Counted from the stretch's first letter, positions 9,055-16,663 are shown. The stretch: DNA of 64,000 nt from Candidatus Gastranaerophilales bacterium (GCA_944323705.1 CALUTM010000003.1:1-64000), one strand, 5' to 3'. The notes: generated from the letters alone by a model not told the origin. Numbers and translations: made by a program.

Positions 9055-9408
9055 TTAGCAAGAATAACTGCAACCTCCGCCGGAGAAACCGCCGCCTGAA
9101 GAAACTGAAACGGATGATGCGATAGAACCGCAAGACTCACCACCGCCAGAGTAAGCTATTGACCCGCAAGATTCGCCGCCAGAGTAAGCTATTGAACCTG
9201 CCGTTTCATAGCTTTCACCAAATGCCATTATTGCAGAATCAGAAGGACCAGAATAAAAACTGCAAGTGTCCATTCCGCCATCGCTTATGGTAGGTGCAAT
9301 CAATGATGTGTTATTAGAAATCAAATGTGTTGTTTTAGGAGTTGTGTCTGCTCCGATAAACTTAAAACATGTGCTTTGTTTTTCTTCTGATGAACTTAGT
9401 GTTAGCAT
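9055..9408 (-). CDS. Small Gly/Ser/Cys-repeat protein, possible RiPP precursor
   Basis: 117 residues, with AAGGA about 9 nt before the ATG and its own terminator, so I regard it as a real monocistronic gene. Residues 1-65 are ordinary. The C-terminal half consists of tandem units of the type GSIAYSGGESC (twice, with one Gly inserted in the second) and then a Gly/Ser-rich tail ending FSGGGCSYSC. Such Ser/Cys/Gly-rich C-termini are typical of precursor peptides whose Ser/Cys become azol(in)es or thioethers. That reading is inference: no cyclodehydratase, radical SAM maturase or peptidase-transporter gene is in this window. A surface or metal-binding protein is the main alternative. The upstream region shares the TTGTAA box described in the findings. 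Confidence 0.7.
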   Translation of the reverse strand: MLTLSSSEEKQSTCFKFIGADTTPKTTHLISNNTSLIAPTISDGGMDTCSFYSGPSDSAIMAFGESYETAGSIAYSGGESCGSIAYSGGGESCGSIASSVSVSSGGGFSGGGCSYSC

Positions 9409-9450
9409 AACCTTTAATCCTTACTAAAGTGTTTACATATATATAAAGTA

Positions 9451-9485
9451 AAAAAAACAAGCCTGATTTCACAACTTGTTTTTTT
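9451..9485. terminator. Bidirectional terminator-like hairpin
   Basis: Arms AAAAAAACAAG and CTTGTTTTTTT (11 bp, 13-nt loop) give a T-run on both strands. It separates the membrane-protein gene at 9577 from the small gene that starts at 9408. Confidence 0.7.
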
Positions 9486-9511
9486 CTTTACAATTGTTTA
9501 CAATTAGAGTT

Positions 9512-9570
9512 TGCGAGAAAAATGCATATTTCCCCGCATCCTCCTTAGAATTTGCGGGATATTTTTCGCA
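9512..9570 (-). other. Interrupted long stem-loop after the 9577 gene
   Basis: The outer arms TGCGAGAAAAAT and ATTTTTCGCA pair with one bulge, and the inner arms CCCGCA and TGCGGG pair perfectly. The minus-strand loop displays a strong Shine-Dalgarno-like AAGGAGG. It begins 7 bp past the stop of the membrane-protein gene, and may be a 3' end structure or part of a processed RNA. Confidence 0.5.
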
Positions 9571-9576
9571 TCCTTA

Positions 9577-11001
9577 TTATTTTTTCTGACCTTCAAAATC
9601 GTACAATCCCGGGAAAGCGTCTACGCCTGTAGTTTTTCTTGTAAACCAATATTGGAATTTTGGAATAAGTGTTGATAAGAACGCTGCTGCGACGGCAAAT
9701 CCCGCTGCAAAATTGATTCCGCTATAAATGAGATTTTTTCTTTCAAAGTTCTGTAATGTTGATTTGTTAATCTTGCCGTCTTTTACCGATTTACAAAATC
9801 TTTCCACATAGTGTTCCATCTCTGCTTTTAGGTTATAAAGTTTCTTATTGGAAACATATTTGAATTCGTTTTTATAATCGCCTCCGGTAAAATCATTGAA
9901 TACATTATTTAACAGTTTGGGATTATTGATTTCAGCTTTATTGAAAGCGTCTTTCAACTGTTGTTTGGTCAAAACAGCTTCGCCCTGTCTATCTGGTTGG
10001 AGTTTTGACATTTCCCTTACTCTTTCTAGGATTTCTTTATCTGTTATTAAACCTTCAATTTCCTTTAATTTTATTACCTCAAGTGGTTTTTTCCCTTTTC
10101 CTCTTTCCCAGGTTGATAAGTTTGTTATATTTTCGGGAAGTTCAGCTTCTTTCCCTAATACGGCATTTCTGAATTCGTTTACGCTCATTTCTTTATCACC
10201 GATAAAATCCGTTAAATGTTTGCTTAGAAGCTCTGCCGTACCCGGATTAAGCCGTCTTGCCTTGCCTGTTTCAACAAGGTTCATTAAGTTTCTTACATGC
10301 CCTTGAGCCCACATGTAAAAGTAGATAGAACCGATATCGCGAATTGCAATTTCTCTTCTTTCTTCCTTGCGTCTCGCGTTAAACATACGTCCTCCGGCTA
10401 CACCGACATCACTGGAGAGAAGCTGCCCGGTGTTGGTATTTTCAATCCAATTTGTAAATTTGTTAATTGCTCCTATGGCTCCGCCTTTGAAAGTTGGTCC
10501 GCCTCTTTTTTGTACAGGCGGTGTTTCTTGACCACGCTTACTTCTGATTTTTCTTGTAAGAGCCTGATTGAGAGGCGGGACGATAAAACCTATGAACAGG
10601 TTTGCAAGTATTATACTTGTCAGTACTTTTCCCCCTTTTATGAGTGCAACCTGATTAGGAGTAAAATTTTTGGGAGCTTTTTTCATAAAATTCTCAAAAG
10701 GAGTTCTTAGAACTTTATCTGTGCCTACATCAAAATTGTTTTTTGATTTTAAAATTTTAGCAACTATTTTGTCACCAAGTTTATTAAGATATTTAACTCC
10801 GCATATCCAAACTATTGAACCAATGGTTTCTTCTATGAAACGCTCTCTTGCCTCATCTCCTTTTCCGCGTTTGTATGCTTGATATGTTCTACCTGCCACA
10901 ACTGCCGCTTCCAGTGCTACAATAGGTGCTAAAGCGTCAGCTTTAGTCATCTTTGTTATTACATTTGAAAGTGTAAACTTATTACCAACTGGTTTTATCA
11001 T
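9577..11001 (-). CDS. Membrane protein of an unnamed family (paralogue of the gene at 15201)
   Basis: 474 residues, no known family. Three hydrophobic segments are visible: near residues 25-65 (with SIVWICGVKYLNKLGD), about 125-150 (SIILANLFIGFIVPP), and 430-455 (AAGFAVAAAFLSTLIP). A GPTFKGG motif follows the second segment, and the C-terminus carries a basic RKTTGVDAFPGL block. The same landmarks in the same order occur in the protein at 15201-16454, so the two are paralogues. The central part is helical and charged. Function is unknown. Upstream on the coding strand lie a TTTTTTAGGGA box (about 11038-11050) and a TTTTGTAA box (near 11076-11083) shared with other genes here. Confidence 0.75.
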   Translation of the reverse strand: MIKPVGNKFTLSNVITKMTKADALAPIVALEAAVVAGRTYQAYKRGKGDEARERFIEETIGSIVWICGVKYLNKLGDKIVAKILKSKNNFDVGTDKVLRTPFENFMKKAPKNFTPNQVALIKGGKVLTSIILANLFIGFIVPPLNQALTRKIRSKRGQETPPVQKRGGPTFKGGAIGAINKFTNWIENTNTGQLLSSDVGVAGGRMFNARRKEERREIAIRDIGSIYFYMWAQGHVRNLMNLVETGKARRLNPGTAELLSKHLTDFIGDKEMSVNEFRNAVLGKEAELPENITNLSTWERGKGKKPLEVIKLKEIEGLITDKEILERVREMSKLQPDRQGEAVLTKQQLKDAFNKAEINNPKLLNNVFNDFTGGDYKNEFKYVSNKKLYNLKAEMEHYVERFCKSVKDGKINKSTLQNFERKNLIYSGINFAAGFAVAAAFLSTLIPKFQYWFTRKTTGVDAFPGLYDFEGQKK

Positions 11002-11189
11002 AAAATTTCTTTCATTTAATCGGCTGTTAAAATAAAATCCCTAAAAAATATTTTTTGTTATTTTAACGAAAAATGTTACAAAAGTAAACAAAAAGCGTAA
11101 TTTTTGTAGTTGCTACTTGTATTTGAATTTTGTTTAAATTAATATGAGAATAAAATGTACAAGTAGTCAAAATATAAGGAATAGCAAAA

Positions 11190-11543
11190 ATGAATCCTAT
11201 TATTAAGAATTTAGAAGCAGAATACACAACAAGAGAATTACCTGATATGAATCCCGGTGATACGGTTCGTGTATTCGTTAAAATCGTAGAAGGTAACAAA
11301 GAAAGAATACAGGCTTACGAAGGTACTATTATTGCCGAACACGGTTCAGGTATTAATAAAACCATTACGGTAAGAAAAGTATTCCAGGGTGTTGGTGTTG
11401 AACGTGTGTTCTTAGTATATTCACCGCGTATTGAAAAAATCGTTGTCCAAAGAAAGGGTGACGTAAAACGTGCTAAGTTATACTATTTAAGAGAACGTTC
11501 AGGCAAAGCAACTCGTATTAAAGAAAAAATTGAAAAAAGATAA
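11190..11543 (+). CDS. rplS: 50S ribosomal protein L19
   Basis: 117 residues with the L19 landmarks: [18 protein letters not shown] near the start, [20 protein letters not shown], the [13 protein letters not shown] block, and the basic [18 protein letters not shown] tail. It sits at the 30S-50S interface. A ribosome binding site (AAGGA) precedes the ATG by about 8 nt. rbgA, a GTPase needed for 50S maturation, follows on the same strand, a common arrangement. Confidence 0.97.
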   Translation: MNPIIKNLEAEYTTRELPDMNPGDTVRVFVKIVEGNKERIQAYEGTIIAEHGSGINKTITVRKVFQGVGVERVFLVYSPRIEKIVVQRKGDVKRAKLYYLRERSGKATRIKEKIEKR

Positions 11544-11544
11544 C

Positions 11545-11583
11545 GGGGTAAACGCGGGTAAATGTGGTAAAGGGATAAATGGA
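11545..11583 (+). repeat. G-rich GGGTAAATG-type repeat between rplS and rbgA
   Basis: Four G-tracts (4, 3, 2 and 3 G) are separated by TAAA-containing spacers. The units are degenerate copies of the GGGGTAAATG motif that is also repeated at 13869-13958 and inside the U32 gene. It fills most of the short rplS-rbgA spacer. Confidence 0.55.
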
Positions 11584-11600
11584 AAGACAGGTGAAGTGTG

Positions 11601-12443
11601 ATGGCTAAAGAAAAAACACATATTCACTGGTATCCCGGTCACATAGCCAAAGCCGAGCGTCAACTCAAAGAAAAACTTAATCTGGTTGATGTAGTAATTG
11701 AAGTCCGTGACGCGAGGTTGCCCTTATCAAGCAGTTATGCAAACATAGAGAAGCTCTTGGGTGATAAACCAAGGCTTCTTTTGTTGAACAAAGCTGATTT
11801 GACAGACAAAGACGAGTTAAAAAAGTGGGTTAAGTATTTGAAGGAGTCAACCGAATGCCCTGTTTTAATTACGGAAGCCAAGGGCTCAAAGGATTTGAGT
11901 GCGGTTGTAAGAACTGCGGTTGAGTTGAGCGAACCTAAGATTCAGGCATTGATGGCAAAAGGACTCTTAAGACGCCCGGCAAGAGCTATGGTTGTTGGGA
12001 TGCCCAATGTAGGTAAATCAAGTGTCATAAACAAGCTTACGAAATCTTCAAAAACAAAAACAGGTGCAAAAGCGGGTGTAACAAGACAACAACAGTGGGT
12101 GAGAATCAATCCTAAATTAGATTTGTTGGATACACCGGGTATAATTCCGACCAGACAGGATAATCAGGAACAGGCTGTAAAGCTTGCTTTTGTAAGTTCA
12201 GTATCGGAAAATGCATACTCCCCGGAGCCCGTTGCAAAGGCTCTTTTAGAAATGTTAAGAGATGATAATTTTGTTAAAGAGTATTATAAAACCGATGTTT
12301 TAACTCTTGAGAATATTGCGTTAAAAAGAAGTTGGATTTTAAAGGCTGAACAACCCGATACGGAACGGGCCGCTATTTATGTGTTAAAGGACTTTAGAGA
12401 AGGACGCTTGGGAAAATTTATACTGGACGAGGTTCCGCAATGA
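11601..12443 (+). CDS. rbgA: Ribosome biogenesis GTPase RbgA/YlqF
   Basis: A circularly permuted GTPase with motif order G4-G1-G3: NKAD (about 63-66), GMPNVGKSS (about 133-141), then DTPG (about 175). The opening HIHWYPGHIAKAERQLKEKL is the YlqF signature. It acts late in 50S subunit assembly, matching its position after rplS. I prefer the ATG at 11601 over the GTG 3 nt earlier; both are served by AGGTGA. The C-terminal helical domain is complete. The stop overlaps the tag start by 4 bp. Confidence 0.95.
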   Translation: MAKEKTHIHWYPGHIAKAERQLKEKLNLVDVVIEVRDARLPLSSSYANIEKLLGDKPRLLLLNKADLTDKDELKKWVKYLKESTECPVLITEAKGSKDLSAVVRTAVELSEPKIQALMAKGLLRRPARAMVVGMPNVGKSSVINKLTKSSKTKTGAKAGVTRQQQWVRINPKLDLLDTPGIIPTRQDNQEQAVKLAFVSSVSENAYSPEPVAKALLEMLRDDNFVKEYYKTDVLTLENIALKRSWILKAEQPDTERAAIYVLKDFREGRLGKFILDEVPQ

Positions 12444-12982
12444 AAAGATGTTTTTGGGTAGATGAAAAATCTGAAATATATGTAAAGTACCATGATGAAG
12501 AATGGGGAGTTCCAAAGTATGATGACAGAGAACTTTTTGAGCTTCTAATATTAGAATCCTTTCAAGCGGGTCTTGCCTGGATTACTGTTTTAAAAAAGCG
12601 TGAAGCGTTTAGGGAAGCTTTTGACGGATTTGACATAAATAAAGTTGCCGCTTATGATGCAGATAAGATTCAAGAGCTCTTAAGTAATGATAAAATAATC
12701 AGAAGCAGGGGAAAAATTTCTGCTGCAATAAATAATGCCAAGATTTTTATTGAAATTCAAAAAGAATTCGGCTCTTTTTCTAATTACATTTGGGGATTTA
12801 CGGATAATAAAGTTATTAAAAGAAAAGGGGCTGATTTAGCCGTAAGTACGCCGCTATCTGATAAGATTTCAAAAGATTTAAAAAAACGCGGTATGAAGTA
12901 TGTCGGAACGGTCATTATCTATTCTTACCTTCAAGCGATAGGTGTTGTTGATGATCATGATAAAGAGTGCTTTAGGTATTAG
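12440..12982 (+). CDS. tag: DNA-3-methyladenine glycosylase I
   Basis: 180 residues that align end to end with Tag. The zinc ligands are present: Cys4, His18, and His173/Cys177 in DDHDKECF. The substrate-pocket regions YHDEEWG and LILESFQAGLAWITVLKKRE are intact. It removes 3-methyladenine from DNA. It overlaps rbgA by 4 bp and ends 4 bp inside the convergent transporter gene. Confidence 0.96.
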   Translation: MKRCFWVDEKSEIYVKYHDEEWGVPKYDDRELFELLILESFQAGLAWITVLKKREAFREAFDGFDINKVAAYDADKIQELLSNDKIIRSRGKISAAINNAKIFIEIQKEFGSFSNYIWGFTDNKVIKRKGADLAVSTPLSDKISKDLKKRGMKYVGTVIIYSYLQAIGVVDDHDKECFRY

Positions 12983-13794
12983 TTTAAGATTATAAAAGCT
13001 GCACCGATAACCATTATAAGAGAGCCTAATAGCTTTCTTTTAAGACCTTCTTCATTAAATATATTTACACCTAAAAATACGCTTAATATTGTTGAAAGTT
13101 GAAACAGTGCAAGTGCGTATGAAACATTCATCTTTGAGAAAACAAAATTTGTGGAATATTGCATTACGCCTACCGCAAATATGAGCAAAATTTGATATTT
13201 ATATGATTTTATTTCGGGTTTATTTCTTGAAAAAATCAAAAATATAAATGAAAACAATAGTCCGGCAAGAACCCATAATACAAAGGCTTCAGTTATATCG
13301 GTGGCTAATATTATTTTTTTTATAACAATTGCCTCAGAAGCGGAAAAAATAAGGGCTAAAATTCTATATAAAAGAGCCTTTAAATTAATAGTTCCTTTAG
13401 TTCCAAGTATAAAATATGTTCCGATGATTATTAAAATTATTCCGATTAATGCCTGATATGCAGGAATTTCGTTTAGGAAAATTATACCGATGATAAGAGC
13501 AACTACAGGCTTATAGGAATTTATTGGAGCCAAGGTCGAAAGCTCCCCGATAGAGAGAGCCTTTATAATAAAGAAATTCCCTAAAGCTCCCAGAAGCCCC
13601 ATAATTAAGACAAAAGGTATAAGGAGGGTATTTATACCTTTGAATAGAAAACAGACCGCAATAGCGAGTCCTAAATAGGTGTAGAAGTTAACAACTGAAG
13701 ATTTTTGTCCTTTGTTTGTCAAAAGTTTTTGAAAAACATTCAGATAAGAATTTGATATTATTCGGATTAAAATACCAAAACATGTTGTTAGCAT
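12979..13794 (-). CDS. EamA/DMT-family transporter
   Basis: 271 residues with about ten hydrophobic segments arranged as two EamA repeats of five, the standard drug/metabolite transporter layout. The first repeat ends near PAYQALIGIILIIIGTYFILG and the second ends with the C-terminal MVIGAAFIILN. The substrate cannot be told from sequence. TATAAT lies exactly 7 nt before the ATG with no Shine-Dalgarno, so the transcript may be leaderless. Confidence 0.9.
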   Translation of the reverse strand: MLTTCFGILIRIISNSYLNVFQKLLTNKGQKSSVVNFYTYLGLAIAVCFLFKGINTLLIPFVLIMGLLGALGNFFIIKALSIGELSTLAPINSYKPVVALIIGIIFLNEIPAYQALIGIILIIIGTYFILGTKGTINLKALLYRILALIFSASEAIVIKKIILATDITEAFVLWVLAGLLFSFIFLIFSRNKPEIKSYKYQILLIFAVGVMQYSTNFVFSKMNVSYALALFQLSTILSVFLGVNIFNEEGLKRKLLGSLIMVIGAAFIILN

Positions 13795-13801
13795 AGTTCT
13801 T

Positions 13802-13807
13802 ATTATA
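13802..13807 (-). promoter_or_regulatory. -10 box of the EamA transporter gene
   Basis: TATAAT on the minus strand, 7 nt before the ATG at 13794. The spacing places the transcription start at or next to the A of the ATG. No convincing -35 box is seen. Confidence 0.6.
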
Positions 13808-13868
13808 TACCAATTCTTCCGTCAAATCGCTGCTCTTTTTATTCGCATTATCCTAAATTATATTTATT

Positions 13869-13958
13869 CCCCTCCCACTTACTTCCTATTCTTCCCCCCC
13901 TCTCCATTTACCCCTCTCCATTTACCCCTCCCATTTACCCCCCCCCTATTTACCCCCC
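13869..13958. repeat. C-rich/G-rich tandem repeat, G-quadruplex motif on the minus strand
   Basis: The 14-bp unit TCTCCATTTACCCC occurs twice in perfect tandem (13901-13914 and 13915-13928), followed by two decayed units. Five C-tracts of four to nine bases lie within 65 bp, so the minus strand satisfies the G-quadruplex pattern. This is the main landmark of the gene-poor stretch 13795-14288. Confidence 0.85.
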
Positions 13959-13993
13959 AAAAAAAACCACCCGGTGTGTATCGAGTGGGTTTT
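13959..13993 (-). terminator. Terminator-like hairpin
   Basis: Imperfect arms CCACCCG and CGAGTGGG, followed on the minus strand by eight T residues. No annotated minus-strand gene ends here, which points to a short transcript starting from the promoter near 14104-14133. Confidence 0.6.
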
Positions 13994-14097
13994 GTTTTCT
14001 GCATCCTAATGGTCTTTTTAGTGTTTATTATCTAGGAGTTTATATGATTTTTGGGGTTTATATTTGCTATTTAGTGTTTCGGCTACACTTAAAGTGT
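13959..14097 (-). ncRNA. Possible small RNA
   Basis: A TTGACT / 18 nt / TAATAT promoter (14104-14133, minus strand) would start a transcript near 14097, ending about 130 nt later at the T8 hairpin. No reading frame of note is on this strand. The candidate RNA would be antisense to the ribosome binding site and first half of the small plus-strand frame at 14044. It matches no RNA family that I recognise. Confidence 0.35.
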
Positions 14098-14169
14098 GTA
14101 TTTATATTATTGCACATAAGAATTTTAAGTCAAGGGGGTAAATGTATTTTATTGGAAAATTTATCTTAA
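14044..14169 (+). CDS. Possible 41-residue hydrophobic peptide
   Basis: ATG preceded by AGGAG with a 5-nt spacer. The N-terminal 28 residues are strongly hydrophobic with a few basic residues (MIFGVYICYLVFRLHLK...), consistent with one membrane helix, and a short polar tail follows. Size and layout resemble type I toxins, but there is no homology I can name and no clear plus-strand promoter. Confidence 0.3.
   Translation: MIFGVYICYLVFRLHLKCVFILLHIRILSQGGKCILLENLS
14104..14133 (-). promoter_or_regulatory. Strong minus-strand promoter with adjacent palindrome
   Basis: -35 TTGACT (14128-14133), 18-bp spacer, -10 TAATAT (14104-14109), all read on the minus strand. A 13-bp palindrome ACACTTAAAGTGT lies at 14085-14097, where transcription would start, and could be an operator. 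Confidence 0.55.
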
Positions 14170-14229
14170 ATCTTGAAAATACTTACTACTACTTGATTTT
14201 AGCACTTTACAAAACTTAATATTTATAAT

Positions 14230-14274
14230 AAAAAATAAAGGGTATTAATAATTGTAATTAATACCCTTTATTTT
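14230..14274 (-). terminator. lpxA terminator, probably bidirectional
   Basis: A 14-bp perfect stem TAAAGGGTATTAAT / ATTAATACCCTTTA with a 7-nt loop. T-rich runs flank it on both strands. It lies 19 bp after the lpxA stop. Confidence 0.85.
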
Positions 14275-14288
14275 GTGTCATGCTTTTT

Positions 14289-15113
14289 TTATTCTAATGA
14301 TTGATAACCGGATTTATGTGTTTTTAGAAGAACTCCTCTTTTTGAAGTCTGTATAAAATCAATCATTTTTTCTATGTATTCGTTCATCGGAATTTCAGCT
14401 TTAATCTTTTCAATAGCTTGGGTTGTATTATATTCTTCCGAAATCAAAAGCTTAAACGCTTCGTTTGTAGCGGTTCTGATTTCTTGAGAAACACCGCGTC
14501 TTTTCATAGCTATTACATTCAATCCTCTTGGAACCGGCGGTCTGCCTTCTCCTTTGGAGTACGGAAGTATATCCTGACGGGAAGCCGAGAAACCGCTAAT
14601 GATTGCCATGTCTCCGATTCTTATATTCTGGTGGAATACGCTCATACCTCCGACAAAAGCTCCGAACCCGACGTGAACATGTCCTCCCAGGGTTACGAGA
14701 TTGGCTAGTATTACCTGATCAGCAAGTACACAGTTATGTGCAACGTGAGAGCCTACCATCAGCAGACATTTATTGCCTATTCTGGTGGTGAAATCTCCGC
14801 AGGCTGCACCTCTGTGGATAGTAACGTTTTCTTTAATAATAGTTTCATCTCCGATAACGACTTTTGTCGGCTCTCCCTTATAGCCTAAATCCTGCGGTTC
14901 CGAACCTATTGTAGAAAATGGAGATATTGTACAATTTTCACCAATTTCCGCAAACTCAATATATGCATTTGCAATAATTCTGGTACCTTTTCCTATTTTT
15001 ACGCCTTCGCCTATAACAACGTTAGGTCCGATACTAACTCCGTCTGCTATTTCTGCAGAAGGATGAATAACTGCTGACGGGTGAATAACCCCTGTTTTTT
15101 CTAAGACTTCCAT
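14289..15113 (-). CDS. lpxA: Acyl-ACP--UDP-N-acetylglucosamine O-acyltransferase
   Basis: 274 residues: a left-handed beta-helix of hexapeptide repeats (IHPSAVIHPSAEI..., IGPNVVIGEGVKIG) and a C-terminal helical domain. The catalytic His is His126 in VGSHVAHN (His125 in E. coli). It carries out the first step of lipid A synthesis, so the organism should be a diderm able to make LPS. No other lpx gene lies beside it, unlike the lpxD-fabZ-lpxA clusters of many bacteria. Confidence 0.96.
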   Translation of the reverse strand: MEVLEKTGVIHPSAVIHPSAEIADGVSIGPNVVIGEGVKIGKGTRIIANAYIEFAEIGENCTISPFSTIGSEPQDLGYKGEPTKVVIGDETIIKENVTIHRGAACGDFTTRIGNKCLLMVGSHVAHNCVLADQVILANLVTLGGHVHVGFGAFVGGMSVFHQNIRIGDMAIISGFSASRQDILPYSKGEGRPPVPRGLNVIAMKRRGVSQEIRTATNEAFKLLISEEYNTTQAIEKIKAEIPMNEYIEKMIDFIQTSKRGVLLKTHKSGYQSLE

Positions 15114-15200
15114 TCTCTTTCTCCATTTTATGATTCTTACTACTATTCAAGTATAGTATAAAATTTCGCAGAATCTCAAAATATTTATATAATTTTAATT

Positions 15201-16454
15201 TCAAGCATTTCTTACCAAGCCCGGTTCCGCATCTGAACCTGTAACTTTTTTTCTCAGCATAAATGTTACTTTCGGAAGAACTACGGCAAGCAGTATGCTG
15301 CTCAAAGTAACGTTTGCAAGAATGTTACCTGATTTGACAGCCAATGCTTTTTTCGCAAATTTTTCAATATTACCGCTTGATTTTGCTTGTGCGGCAAACT
15401 TTTCAATCTCTTTTTGGAATTTTTGGATTTTTGCTTCGTCTACAAATTCTCTCGGATCTCTGATTCTATTTTTCAGAAATTTTACCCCGCAATATTTTTC
15501 TGCAAGTTGTGAGAATTTGGAATCAGGATTTTTATCAAGAAATTCTATTATATTATCTTTGGGCATTTCGAGCGAACCTTCCTTAATCTTCTTGATAAAA
15601 TCTTTGTCGTTCAAAAGATTCGGGTCGAGGTTTACGTTTGTATTAAAAAGTTTGTTGGAAATCCCGTCAAACCCTTTTGCAATCCAAATCGGTGCAACGA
15701 AATTTAAAAACATCATCATTGTCATCTTAAATCCGAGTTCAAGTTTTTCAAATTTATTACGTCCTGTACCGACTCTTCCTACCGTTAAACCACCGTCCGT
15801 TACCGCCATTTTGTGTACGGTGGACATATTTGCCAGAGTAGCCGTAACTCCCTTAAAAGCCGGTTCTTTAGGTTTTGTGAAGGTTGCTTTTTCTTCTTTT
15901 TCGAGTTCATCAAGAACAGGTTTTATAACTTCCGTAGCATCTGCTTTATCTTGTTTTTTTCGTATTTTATCCGTTAGTGCAAAGTTGAATTTGGGCAGGC
16001 AGTATCCCATTAGCAAAATGGGAATTCCTGTTGATAATACAAATTTTCCTGCTAAAAGTTTTTGGTATGTTGATTTATTTTTTAAGACCTTTTCCATTTC
16101 TTTAACTTCTTTAGGTGCAAGTTCTTTAAATTTGTTGATATTATATTGTATTCCCTGATTAGATTTTTCTTTAAGCAGGTTTATATTAACATTGGGGTTG
16201 TAACCGCATTTTTTTATACCCCAGTTACAAATTGCATCCATTGCGGGAATGCCTCCAAGCCATACAATGGAGGCCCCGTACTCGTCGATAAGACGTTCTC
16301 TTGTTGCGTTAAACGCCATTCTTTTAGAATCTTTAAGATTTTGATTATAGGTCATAGCAACTTTTACGGGATTTTCTATCCCGCAATCTCTTACTATAAG
16401 AGGATAAATACTGCTGTTATTACCTATAGCGGATATTATATTTACAAGTGACAT
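15201..16454 (-). CDS. Membrane protein of an unnamed family (paralogue of the gene at 9577)
   Basis: 417 residues. Landmarks match the 9577 protein in order: an N-terminal RERLIDEYGASIVWLGG segment, a hydrophobic segment ending in basic TDKIRKK, a PAFKGV motif, a GGLTVGR motif, and a C-terminal hydrophobic helix followed by RKKVTGSDAEPGL. Overall identity is low but the co-linear motifs are convincing. Function is unknown. AAAAGGAG sits about 10 nt before the ATG. Upstream lies a structured leader containing a His-rich mini-ORF (see 16502-16612). Confidence 0.75.
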   Translation of the reverse strand: MSLVNIISAIGNNSSIYPLIVRDCGIENPVKVAMTYNQNLKDSKRMAFNATRERLIDEYGASIVWLGGIPAMDAICNWGIKKCGYNPNVNINLLKEKSNQGIQYNINKFKELAPKEVKEMEKVLKNKSTYQKLLAGKFVLSTGIPILLMGYCLPKFNFALTDKIRKKQDKADATEVIKPVLDELEKEEKATFTKPKEPAFKGVTATLANMSTVHKMAVTDGGLTVGRVGTGRNKFEKLELGFKMTMMMFLNFVAPIWIAKGFDGISNKLFNTNVNLDPNLLNDKDFIKKIKEGSLEMPKDNIIEFLDKNPDSKFSQLAEKYCGVKFLKNRIRDPREFVDEAKIQKFQKEIEKFAAQAKSSGNIEKFAKKALAVKSGNILANVTLSSILLAVVLPKVTFMLRKKVTGSDAEPGLVRNA

Positions 16455-16501
16455 TTAAAATTTTCTCCTTTTATCGTACTCTTTACATTCTCCCTAAATA
16501 T

Positions 16502-16568
16502 CCCGAAAGAGCCGAGGTGTAAAGGAGTTTATTCAATCAGGGAACACAAAACTCCAAGCCCTTTCGGG
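16502..16568 (-). ncRNA. Structured leader element upstream of the 15201 gene
   Basis: Nested pairing: CCCGAAAG with CTTTCGGG (outer 8 bp), GC with GC, and GGAGTTT with AAACTCC (inner 7 bp), around an 18-nt loop. On the minus strand the CTCCTTT next to the inner arm could instead pair with the AAAGGAG ribosome binding site of the gene below, which suggests two alternative folds. No T-run follows, so it is not a simple terminator. Confidence 0.5.
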
Positions 16569-16612
16569 TTTGTATGGTGAGTATGATGATGTATTCCTGA
16601 TAAATATGCCAT
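16529..16612 (-). CDS. Possible His-rich leader peptide (27 aa)
   Basis: The frame starts MAYLSGIHHHTHHTN and ends within the loop of the structured element. AAAGGGA lies about 6 nt before the ATG and a TATTAT -10-like box about 20 nt before it. Five His in seven codons recall the his-operon leader peptide, but the gene downstream is an unknown membrane protein. Translation of this frame would interfere with the stem at 16502-16568. Confidence 0.4.
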   Translation of the reverse strand: MAYLSGIHHHTHHTNPKGLGVLCSLIE

Positions 16613-16663
16613 TTTTGTCCCTTTTTACCTATAATATCACGAATTATTTAAAAGTAAAGACTT

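Noticed and set aside
16502-16568. Rho-independent terminator of the TreZ-like gene
   Set aside because: The stem is long but no T-run follows on the minus strand, and an open frame with a ribosome binding site runs through it.
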